DNA from: an uncultured beta proteobacterium
Lineage (GTDB): Bacteria > Pseudomonadota > Gammaproteobacteria > Burkholderiales > Burkholderiaceae
Length of the DNA stretch: 7,334 nucleotides
Reading direction: 5' to 3'
Assembly (NCBI GenBank): GCA_903909925.1
Contig: CAIVXR010000067.1
Location: 1-7,334 of the forward strand
Below, piece after piece: positions 1-5,366 of this stretch. The translations under genes and the position numbers were made by a program. Below the pieces are notes generated by a model. The model searched no databases, was not told where the DNA came from, and saw only the letters and a list, made by a program, of their open reading frames with translations. How positions within the stretch are numbered: position 1 is the stretch's first letter; the number at the start of each line of letters is the position of its first letter.

Positions 1-122
1 ACGCGGCAAATACCGTCGGTCACTGAAATAACAGTGCCTTCGTTGCGAGACTGGGTGTCAACACCCATTTCGCTAATTCGGCTTTTGATCAGCTCGCTGA
101 TCTCGGAAGGGTTGAGTTGCAT
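1..122 (-). CDS. atpA: ATP synthase F1 subunit alpha, N-terminal fragment (cut by window edge)
   Basis: This is the first 40 codons, plus two bases, of the alpha subunit of F1Fo ATP synthase, the non-catalytic nucleotide-binding subunit that alternates with beta in the cytoplasmic F1 head. The reading frame runs off the left edge. The visible protein begins MQLNPSEISELIKSRI and continues through GVDTQSRNEGTVISVTDGI, the usual N-terminal helix followed by the start of the beta-barrel crown domain in bacterial AtpA. The start is supported by a CAGGAG Shine-Dalgarno sequence six bases upstream of the ATG. It follows atpH after 45 bases, the standard atpH-atpA order. The Walker motifs and the rest of the protein lie outside the window, so nothing can be said about them. 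Confidence 0.95.
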   Translation of the reverse strand, partial: MQLNPSEISELIKSRISEMGVDTQSRNEGTVISVTDGICR

Positions 123-128
123 TACTTA

Positions 129-134
129 CTCCTG
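129..134 (-). promoter_or_regulatory. Ribosome binding site of atpA
   Basis: CAGGAG on the minus strand, six bases upstream of the ATG. This close match to the anti-Shine-Dalgarno sequence fixes the atpA start and suggests efficient initiation independent of atpH. Confidence 0.8.
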
Positions 135-167
135 GGTCTTATTTCGTATGTTCTTAATAGGGATAAC

Positions 168-704
168 TTATGCGCCAAGACTTGCTTGCATTTGAGCTAA
201 CCGTGCCTTTACAGAACTATCCATTACTTCATCACCAACTTGAATGCGAACACCGCCAATCAATGCTGGATCAACCTGAATAGTTGGGCGCAAATCTTTA
301 CCCCCAAAGCGCTTCTTCAAACTTGACAACAAATCATTAAGTGCACTTCCCTCTATAGGAAATGCACTGGTAATCATCACTTCTGCTGCACCTTCGCTCT
401 TGTTCTTCATCGACTCAAATTGACTGGCAATTTCAGGGATGGCTGCGAGACGATGGCTTTGATTCACAAGACTTAAAAAGCTTGAGACTTTGCCATCTAA
501 CTTTGTCTTCACCATGCCAGTTAAAAGCTTGGTCAGATCATTTGCAGAAACTTTTGGATTGTTAGACAAACCAGCAACCTCAGGCAGCACAGCAAGCTGC
601 GCTAACTCATTAAGTTGCTCTAGCATTGAAGCAAGCTCAGCAGGTTTGGCGCTCTGAAAAAGCGCTTCTGCATAAGGGCGAGCAATCGTAGCTAACTCAG
701 CCAT
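168..704 (-). CDS. atpH: ATP synthase F1 subunit delta
   Basis: Delta subunit of F1Fo ATP synthase (OSCP homologue), a cytoplasmic stator protein that sits on top of the alpha/beta hexamer and binds the C-terminal ends of the b subunits. The protein has 178 residues, close to the E. coli length of 177. It opens with MAELATIARPYAEALF, the typical N-terminal helix, and carries the family C-terminal motif at residues 148-169 (LIGGVRIQVGDEVMDSSVKA, then RL). An in-frame ATG exists 43 codons upstream, but it would overlap atpF by about 128 bases and add residues absent from the family, so the ATG at 704 is chosen. The atpF stop lies one base upstream (TGA-T-ATG), which suggests translational coupling; only a loose AAGG/GAG element is visible before the start. 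Confidence 0.96.
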   Translation of the reverse strand: MAELATIARPYAEALFQSAKPAELASMLEQLNELAQLAVLPEVAGLSNNPKVSANDLTKLLTGMVKTKLDGKVSSFLSLVNQSHRLAAIPEIASQFESMKNKSEGAAEVMITSAFPIEGSALNDLLSSLKKRFGGKDLRPTIQVDPALIGGVRIQVGDEVMDSSVKARLAQMQASLGA

Positions 705-705
705 A

Positions 706-1176
706 TCAAAGCTCTGCCTTGAGTTGATCAAGCAATGCACCGTGTGCTTTGGCATCAACTTCACGACGCAAAATTTGTTCAGCGCCTTTAACAGCCAATA
801 CGGCAACTTCGGCACGTAATACTTCGCGAGCACGTGTCACTTGTTGATCTGCGTCTTCTTTTGCTTGCGAGATAATGCGCGCAGCTTCCGCTTGTGCATT
901 GGCACGAATCTCTTCTGCTGACATTTGTGCACGCTTTTCTGCCTCAGCTACACGCTGGATACCTTCTTGGCGAGCTTTAGAAAGCTCTTGCTCAGCAGCA
1001 TTGTTGGCAAGCGCCAACTCTTCTTTACCACGCTCGGCAGCAGCCAAACCGTCGGCAATTTTGCTTGAACGCTCGTCCAATGCCTTTACCAATGGAGGCC
1101 ACACAAAACGTGCTACCACCCACCATAAGACAAAGAAGACGATCATTTGCGCGAATAGGGTCGCGTTCAGATTCAC
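706..1176 (-). CDS. atpF: ATP synthase Fo subunit b
   Basis: Subunit b of F1Fo ATP synthase, the peripheral stalk that joins the membrane a subunit to delta on F1; two copies form a parallel coiled coil. The 156 residues equal the E. coli length. A single N-terminal membrane segment spans about residues 6-25 and is followed by the conserved ARFVWPPL motif (22-29). Residues about 34-125 are rich in Ala, Glu, Lys and Arg, as expected for the long dimeric helix. Residues 127-141 (LAVKGAEQILRREVD) match the conserved C-terminal delta-binding region. Translation starts at a GTG, supported by an AAGGA sequence five bases upstream and by the length agreement. The gene follows the 63-base spacer with the palindrome and ends one base before atpH. 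Confidence 0.97.
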   Translation of the reverse strand: MNLNATLFAQMIVFFVLWWVVARFVWPPLVKALDERSSKIADGLAAAERGKEELALANNAAEQELSKARQEGIQRVAEAEKRAQMSAEEIRANAQAEAARIISQAKEDADQQVTRAREVLRAEVAVLAVKGAEQILRREVDAKAHGALLDQLKAEL

Positions 1177-1180
1177 GATA

Positions 1181-1187
1181 TTCCTTT
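1181..1187 (-). promoter_or_regulatory. Ribosome binding site supporting the GTG start of atpF
   Basis: AAAGGAA on the minus strand, with its AAGGA core five bases upstream of the GTG codon. It decides in favour of the GTG start for atpF, and it lies about 20 bases downstream of the spacer hairpin in the transcript, so it should be accessible if that hairpin folds. Confidence 0.75.
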
Positions 1188-1206
1188 CAGTATTGTTGAG
1201 AACAGT

Positions 1207-1228
1207 TGGATGACCAGCTGGTCATCCA
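1207..1228. repeat. 22-bp perfect palindrome / predicted RNA hairpin in the atpE-atpF spacer
   Basis: The spacer contains a perfect inverted repeat: arm TGGATGACC, centre AGCT, arm GGTCATCCA. In RNA this gives a 9-bp stem with a four-base loop. In the transcript it begins 11 bases after the atpE stop codon. It is followed by ACTGTTCTCAACAATACTG rather than a U run, so it does not look like an intrinsic terminator. A 3'-end stabiliser or processing hairpin for the atpE message is the most natural reading. A dyad-binding protein site at the DNA level cannot be excluded. Confidence 0.7.
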
Positions 1229-1239
1229 CGCCAAAACAA

Positions 1240-1506
1240 TTACTTAATAACTGCGAGCAGTGGGTTTGCGAAAGCAAACAACATTGCAACACCAACGCCG
1301 ATCAAAAACGCAGCGTCGATCAAGCCAGCCAAAAGGAACATTTTGGTTTGCAATTCGTTAATTAGTTCTGGTTGACGAGCAGCGCCCTCAATGAACTTAC
1401 CGCCCATTAGGCCAATGCCTAAACAGGCTCCTAAAGCGCCAAGGCCGATGATAAGGCCAATACCGATAGCGGTGAGTCCTTGAATGTTGGCTAAGAATGC
1501 TTGCAT
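1240..1506 (-). CDS. atpE: ATP synthase Fo subunit c (proton type)
   Basis: Subunit c, a hairpin of two membrane helices that oligomerises into the rotating c ring of Fo. The 88 residues contain helix 1 (about 11-36) with the glycine-rich packing stretch GLGALGACLGIG, the conserved polar loop RQP (44-46) that contacts gamma/epsilon, and helix 2 (about 56-80) with the ion-carrying carboxylate Asp64 in GLIDAAFL. Asp rather than Glu, followed by Ala rather than Ser, and Ile31 at the place of the sodium-ligand Gln of Ilyobacter-type rings, all point to proton rather than sodium coupling; this is inference by alignment by eye. The ATG has a TAGGAG element five bases upstream. It sits between atpB (42-base gap) and atpF (63-base gap), as in other proteobacterial atp operons. 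Confidence 0.98.
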   Translation of the reverse strand: MQAFLANIQGLTAIGIGLIIGLGALGACLGIGLMGGKFIEGAARQPELINELQTKMFLLAGLIDAAFLIGVGVAMLFAFANPLLAVIK

Positions 1507-1511
1507 GTCTA

Positions 1512-1517
1512 CTCCTA
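1512..1517 (-). promoter_or_regulatory. Strong ribosome binding site of atpE
   Basis: TAGGAG on the minus strand, five bases before the ATG. Together with the U-rich segment further upstream it forms what looks like a highly efficient translation initiation region, as would suit the subunit needed in the greatest copy number. Confidence 0.8.
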
Positions 1518-1533
1518 AGTATTGAAAGTGAGG

Positions 1534-1545
1534 TTAAAAATAAAA
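1534..1545 (-). promoter_or_regulatory. U-rich leader element upstream of atpE (possible translational enhancer)
   Basis: The transcript reads UUUUAUUUUUAA here, starting 39 and ending 28 bases before the atpE ATG. The E. coli atpE leader has a U-rich translational enhancer in a comparable place, which is established for that species. The equivalence is inferred from position and composition only. Confidence 0.4.
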
Positions 1546-1548
1546 GGG

Positions 1549-2439
1549 TTAATGGTGACTATGAGCTTGGCCTATGTAAACCAAAGTCAACATCATGAAA
1601 ATAAAAGCTTGTAACAAAATGACCAAGATGTGGAAGATTGCCCAAGCAGAGCCAGCGAGCACGTTGCCCACAAAGCCAAGCATGTACAAATCTAAATTAA
1701 AGGTCCACATACTTCCTAAGAGGGCGATCAATAAAAAGATCAGCTCGCCCGCATACATGTTTCCAAAAAGTCGCATTCCCAGAGAAACACCTTTGGCAAC
1801 ATATTCAATGATGTTCAGAATTAAATTAAATGGGGCTAAGTACCACTTTGCGCCGAAGGGGGCTGAGACAAGCTCATGCATAAAGCCGCCAAAACCTTTT
1901 ACCTTAAAGCTGTAGAAAAAGACCAGCAGCAACACTGAGAAAGACATGCCAAGCGTGGCATTTAAGTCAGTGGTAGGAACAATTTTGTGGTGTGGCACAT
2001 GCACACCGAAACCTTCAATGAAGTGATTTACGCCTACGATCCAATCTACTGGAACCAGGTCAAGCGTATTTAAAAGAATGATCCAACAAAAAACGAAGAG
2101 TGCCAAAGGCGCAATGTAGGATCGGTCGCCATGAACAATGCCCTTTGATTGAGTCTCGACCATTTCAACCAACATTTCAACCAAACACTGAAAGCGGCCT
2201 GGTACACCGGGCGAAGCTCTGCGTGCGGCAATTACCAATAAAAATACTGTGACCAAACCCATCAGGGTGGTCCAAAAAATAGTGTCGAAATGAATAACGC
2301 TAAAGTCAATAATGGATGCCTGTGGCCCCCCAATATTGTTGAGGTTTTGCAGATGCTCCGCAATATAAGCGGTTGGCGTAAGCGCTTCTGTGGCCGCGTG
2401 ATGGCCTACTTCTGCTGCTGCGTTAACTTCACTAGACAT
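1549..2439 (-). CDS. atpB: ATP synthase Fo subunit a
   Basis: Subunit a of Fo, the integral membrane protein that forms the two proton half-channels against the c ring. The protein has 296 residues, somewhat longer than the E. coli 271, mainly through a soluble N-terminal stretch and a His-rich segment near residues 138-151. The signature helix is at about 219-240 (SLGMRLFGNMYAGELIFLL) and contains the essential Arg223, equivalent to E. coli Arg210, with Asn227 and Glu232 at the E. coli Asn214 and Glu219 places. The last helix (WAIFHILVILLQAFIFMMLT) carries His270 and Gln277, equivalent to His245 and Gln252. All channel residues I can identify are present. The start codon is preceded by AAGGA about ten bases upstream. 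It follows atpI after 31 bases. Confidence 0.98.
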   Translation of the reverse strand: MSSEVNAAAEVGHHAATEALTPTAYIAEHLQNLNNIGGPQASIIDFSVIHFDTIFWTTLMGLVTVFLLVIAARRASPGVPGRFQCLVEMLVEMVETQSKGIVHGDRSYIAPLALFVFCWIILLNTLDLVPVDWIVGVNHFIEGFGVHVPHHKIVPTTDLNATLGMSFSVLLLVFFYSFKVKGFGGFMHELVSAPFGAKWYLAPFNLILNIIEYVAKGVSLGMRLFGNMYAGELIFLLIALLGSMWTFNLDLYMLGFVGNVLAGSAWAIFHILVILLQAFIFMMLTLVYIGQAHSHH

Positions 2440-2470
2440 CTCTTACTTGTCCTTCTTTATTTACTTCTTG

Positions 2471-2959
2471 CTACTTCCAAAACCACGCTAACAGATAACA
2501 TTTGAGCGTAGCTAAATACGTAACAAGCAACGGGATCCATTTCAAATCAGGCAGCTTTAGGGCAAAGCCTATGAACAAAACGATAGTTGCTAGGATTTTG
2601 ATAAATTCACCAGAAACCACTGCCGCCAAAAAGCCGCCGGGGCTGGATTTGACACTCTTTTTTGCCGCCTCTATTCGCATCAAAAACAGCGCGGAAGGCA
2701 AAAATCCAATCAAACCGCCTACTAAAGCCGAATAAGTATAAACGCTTTTGTCGGCTAGACTCGAAAATACATAGCAAGCGGCGGCGATTACCAAGGTAAT
2801 TACGGCCTGACTTACGACAACCCACCACGCATTCATTGAAGCAAAGTTACGCGGCTTTGCTCTGCGTAATTCATCCATCTCCTCTTTACTAAGGGTCTTA
2901 TAGGAATCATCCTCGATTTCATCCCATTCGCGCTTATGGATTAGATGCTCTCTGTTCAC
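2471..2959 (-). CDS. atpI: ATP synthase assembly protein AtpI (UncI family)
   Basis: Small hydrophobic protein encoded first in many atp operons; family members assist c-ring assembly and have been proposed to act in Mg2+ transport. The 162 residues comprise a charged N-terminal region (1-40, rich in Glu, Asp, Lys and Arg) and four predicted membrane helices at about 44-66, 75-95, 110-133 and 139-160. The GEFIK sequence at 117-121, in the third helix, matches the conserved Gly-Glu...Lys pattern I associate with the family. The length exceeds the E. coli protein (about 126) through the N-terminal extension. The GTG start has no clear Shine-Dalgarno sequence. An in-frame ATG at codon 28 has GAGGAG immediately before it, with no spacing, so the start is uncertain. 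The position directly before atpB supports the assignment, since the sequence itself diverges quickly. Confidence 0.85.
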   Translation of the reverse strand: MNREHLIHKREWDEIEDDSYKTLSKEEMDELRRAKPRNFASMNAWWVVVSQAVITLVIAAACYVFSSLADKSVYTYSALVGGLIGFLPSALFLMRIEAAKKSVKSSPGGFLAAVVSGEFIKILATIVLFIGFALKLPDLKWIPLLVTYLATLKCYLLAWFWK

Positions 2960-2994
2960 AAAATACTTTTTAGAAGGTCAGTAAAAGCTTGTTA

Positions 2995-3888
2995 TTAAGA
3001 CTCAATACCCAACTTTTTTAATAAGGAATCAAGCTCATCAAACTGGCTAAAGCCGATCCGGATCTCGCCGCCTTTACCTTTGAACTTAAATTCGACGTTT
3101 AAGCCTATTAAATCGGCGATTTCTTGAGAAAGGCGGCGCATATCGGGGTCGCGGCTTGGCGCACCAGCGCCCGCCTTAGTAGTTTTAGACTTTTTATCCC
3201 CAATGTGACCTCCAGCAATTGCCAATGCCGCAGACATTTTTTCTGCTTCACGCACTGATAGGCCTTGAGCAGCAATTCTTTGAGCCAAAGCAACCTGGCT
3301 AGCGCCAGGCAATGGCAATAGTGCGCGGGCATGCCCCATATCGATATCGCCCGCTAGCAACATTGCTTGTACCGGCTTTGCCAGCTGAGCCAGGCGCAGG
3401 AGGTTGGTGATAGCGCTGCGCGACTTTCCAACTGCTTTTGCAGCCTGCTCATGGGTAAAACCAAATTCCTCGATCAACCTTGCTAAGCCCTGTGATTCTT
3501 CTAGTGGATTTAAATCCTCCCGCTGCATGTTTTCAACCAAAGCCATGGCTGCTGCAGCCTGATCATCTGCTCCGGAAACCAAAACGGGCACCTCTTTAAG
3601 GCCAGCAATACTGGCTGCTCTAAAACGGCGCTCCCCAGCGATGATTTCGTATTTTCCGGGAGCCACAAGCCTCACCAATAAAGGCTGCATCACGCCCTGT
3701 TCACGAATGCTCTCTGCCAACTCTTGCAGTGGCCCCGCCTCCATTTTTTGACGGGGCTGATATTTACCCGCTTGCAGAGCAGTCAATGGCAAACGGTTAA
3801 TTTCTGCAGTTGAGTTTGCTTGTTGCGTTTTCTCGCCAAGCAGCGCCTCTAATCCTCGGCCCAAACCTTTTTTCTTAATTGCAACCAT
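2995..3888 (-). CDS. parB: Chromosome partitioning protein ParB (parS-binding CTPase clamp)
   Basis: Chromosomal ParB/Spo0J protein, which loads on parS, uses CTP to close as a sliding clamp and spreads to form the origin-proximal partition complex moved by ParA. The 297 residues show, in order: the N-terminal ParA-stimulating motif KKGLGRGLEALLG (6-18, with Arg11); the N domain with YQPRQ (43-47), GERRFRAA (85-92, CTP-binding box) and ENMQREDLNPLEE (119-131); a helix-turn-helix at about 145-166 (THEQAAKAVGKSRSAITNLL) for parS recognition, followed by MGHARALL (184-191); a Lys/Ala/Gly linker (about 228-248); and a C-terminal dimerisation domain (249-297). All key boxes are intact. The ATG has only a weak GGAAAG upstream. 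It lies 22 bases after parA, and two parS sites occur in the window, which supports a full parABS locus. Confidence 0.98.
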   Translation of the reverse strand: MVAIKKKGLGRGLEALLGEKTQQANSTAEINRLPLTALQAGKYQPRQKMEAGPLQELAESIREQGVMQPLLVRLVAPGKYEIIAGERRFRAASIAGLKEVPVLVSGADDQAAAAMALVENMQREDLNPLEESQGLARLIEEFGFTHEQAAKAVGKSRSAITNLLRLAQLAKPVQAMLLAGDIDMGHARALLPLPGASQVALAQRIAAQGLSVREAEKMSAALAIAGGHIGDKKSKTTKAGAGAPSRDPDMRRLSQEIADLIGLNVEFKFKGKGGEIRIGFSQFDELDSLLKKLGIES

Positions 3889-3910
3889 GATGTTTTTGTC
3901 TTTCCAAAAA

Positions 3911-4681
3911 TTACATATGTTTGATGCGCTCGATCATCTCGGCACCAAACTCTAAATACGCTTTTGCGCCCCGCGATGATCTATCAAAAGCCACCCCAGG
4001 AAGCCCGTAAGACGGGGCTTCAGCAAGGCGCACATTACGCGGAATAATGGCCTTAAATACTTTATCGCCGAAGTGTTCTATTAGCTGATCAGACACCTGC
4101 TGCTGCAGAGTCATGCGCGCATCAAACATCACACGCAGCAAACCAATGATGGCTAAATCCGGATTCAAATTTGCGTGCACTTGTTTAATCGTATTTACTA
4201 AATCTGACAAACCTTCAAGTGCAAAATATTCGCACTGCATTGGAACAATCACACCATTTGCTGCACACAATCCGTTAAGCGTTAACAATGACAAGGCAGG
4301 GGGGCAATCGATCAAAATAAAATCGTAATCATTGGCCACTTCTGCTAAAGCGTCTTTGAGGCGAGATTCGCGCGCATCAATATCAACCAATTCAATTTCT
4401 GCACCAGCTAAATCACGGTTCGCTGGCAAAACATCGTATGCAGAACTTTCGCAGCGTTGCGCGCAGTCTTTCACTGCGGCCATGCCAATCAACACCTGAT
4501 AAACGCTGTTATTTAAATCAGTCTTTTCAACCCCGGAGCCCATAGTGGCATTGCCTTGCGGGTCTAAGTCCACCAACAAAACACGCTGTTTCAGTCCAGC
4601 CAAGCCGGCAGCTAAATTTACAGCTGTTGTGGTTTTACCAACCCCACCTTTTTGGTTTGCAATACAGAATATTTTTGCCAT
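3911..4681 (-). CDS. parA: Chromosome partitioning ATPase ParA (Soj type)
   Basis: Deviant Walker A ATPase that binds DNA non-specifically as an ATP dimer and is stimulated by ParB, giving directional movement of newly replicated origins. The 256 residues start directly with the nucleotide-binding fold and lack the N-terminal helix-turn-helix extension of plasmid P1-type ParA, so this is the small chromosomal type. The deviant Walker A is NQKGGVGKTT (9-18), with the signature Lys11 and catalytic Lys16. The A' motif is LLVDLDPQGNAT (35-46, Asp38 and Asp40). Walker B is FILIDCPPALSLLT (121-134, Asp125). The C-terminal motif PRNVRLAEAPSYGLP (214-228) is characteristic of chromosomal Soj proteins. 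The start lies 16 bases after the rsmG stop and lacks a strong Shine-Dalgarno sequence, so translation may depend on coupling to rsmG. Confidence 0.98.
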   Translation of the reverse strand: MAKIFCIANQKGGVGKTTTAVNLAAGLAGLKQRVLLVDLDPQGNATMGSGVEKTDLNNSVYQVLIGMAAVKDCAQRCESSAYDVLPANRDLAGAEIELVDIDARESRLKDALAEVANDYDFILIDCPPALSLLTLNGLCAANGVIVPMQCEYFALEGLSDLVNTIKQVHANLNPDLAIIGLLRVMFDARMTLQQQVSDQLIEHFGDKVFKAIIPRNVRLAEAPSYGLPGVAFDRSSRGAKAYLEFGAEMIERIKHM

Positions 4682-4697
4682 AGCTGCTTCGTTTTTT

Positions 4698-5366
4698 CTA
4701 AAGGGAAAGAGATGATTTTCTCATGGGGCTCAAGACCAAAATACGTCTATCTACCGATAAATTCGGAATGTGCAAGGGTTCATCGGCTAACAAGCGCCAA
4801 TCATTCATGGAAACTTCTTGCATTTCTTCATTGGCACGCTTGCCTTTCATAGCAAATACCAAGCCATCAGGCCTTAAGAGCGGCAAGGAAAGCTCTAAAA
4901 AATGCGCAAGGCTAGTAAAGGCTCTGGAAATAACGGCATCAAATTGCGCTTTTTGATGCACCGCAACATATTCAACGCGCTCGCTCAGAATTTCTATATT
5001 TTTTAGCTTCAGCTTGCCCCGAACATGCTGCAGAAAAGCAGTCTTCTTTCTAACAGCCTCAATCAAGCTTAGGCGCCACTCTGGCTCTAGGATCGCTATG
5101 GGGATTGCGGGCAGACCCCCGCCTGATCCAAGGTCGGCAATTTTAGGGCTGGGGCCCTTTAAAAACTGTCGCAAAATAGGTAAAACTGTAATAGAATCAA
5201 TAAGATGTAGTCGAACAGAATCACCCTCATCCTCAATTGCAGTGAGGTTATGGACTTGATTCCAACGCGCCATTTCTTGCAAAAAAAGCTCTAAATCAGC
5301 AATGTTTTCCTTGCTAAGATTTAAGCCCAATTCCTGAACTCCTAGAGCAAGCAAACTCTCGCTCAT
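4698..5366 (-). CDS. rsmG: 16S rRNA (guanine527-N7)-methyltransferase RsmG
   Basis: S-adenosylmethionine-dependent enzyme that methylates N7 of G527 in the 530 loop of 16S rRNA; loss of this activity is known to give low-level streptomycin resistance. The 222 residues are near the usual 205-220. The conserved N-terminal element is HNLTAIED (39-46), with His where Tyr is more common. The Rossmann methyltransferase core shows motif I KIADLGSGGGLPAIPIAI (75-92), the second-strand acidic region LIEAVRKKTAFL (101-112), ISRAF (146-150) and FAMKG (171-175), all typical of the RsmG/GidB family. The start ATG overlaps the mnmG TGA stop in an ATGA arrangement, and a small hairpin precedes it. Linkage with mnmG, parA and parB is a widespread bacterial arrangement. 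Confidence 0.97.
   Translation of the reverse strand: MSESLLALGVQELGLNLSKENIADLELFLQEMARWNQVHNLTAIEDEGDSVRLHLIDSITVLPILRQFLKGPSPKIADLGSGGGLPAIPIAILEPEWRLSLIEAVRKKTAFLQHVRGKLKLKNIEILSERVEYVAVHQKAQFDAVISRAFTSLAHFLELSLPLLRPDGLVFAMKGKRANEEMQEVSMNDWRLLADEPLHIPNLSVDRRILVLSPMRKSSLSL

Noticed and set aside
705..833. In-frame upstream ATG that would extend AtpH by 43 residues
   Set aside because: It would overlap atpF by about 128 bases and add residues that do not fit the delta family. The ATG at 704 gives a normal 178-residue protein beginning MAELATIARPYAEALF.
831..836. CACGTG core resembling a parS centre, in atpF
   Set aside because: The flanking bases (gcgag before, tcact after) do not match the TGTTT/AAACA arms, so it is a chance hexamer and not a parS site.
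875..1213. Plus-strand open reading frame opposite atpF, and similar plus-strand frames opposite atpB, atpI, parA, rsmG and mnmG
   Set aside because: These are antisense shadows of well-identified genes. They resemble no family I recognise and have no convincing start signals.
1207..1228. Palindrome considered as an intrinsic terminator of atpE transcription
   Set aside because: No U tract follows it in the transcript, and atpF, which must be co-expressed, lies directly downstream.
2607..2828. Second minus-strand frame within atpI, and likewise 3108-3332 within parB
   Set aside because: They are alternative-frame shadows lying wholly inside recognised genes, with no domain character of their own.
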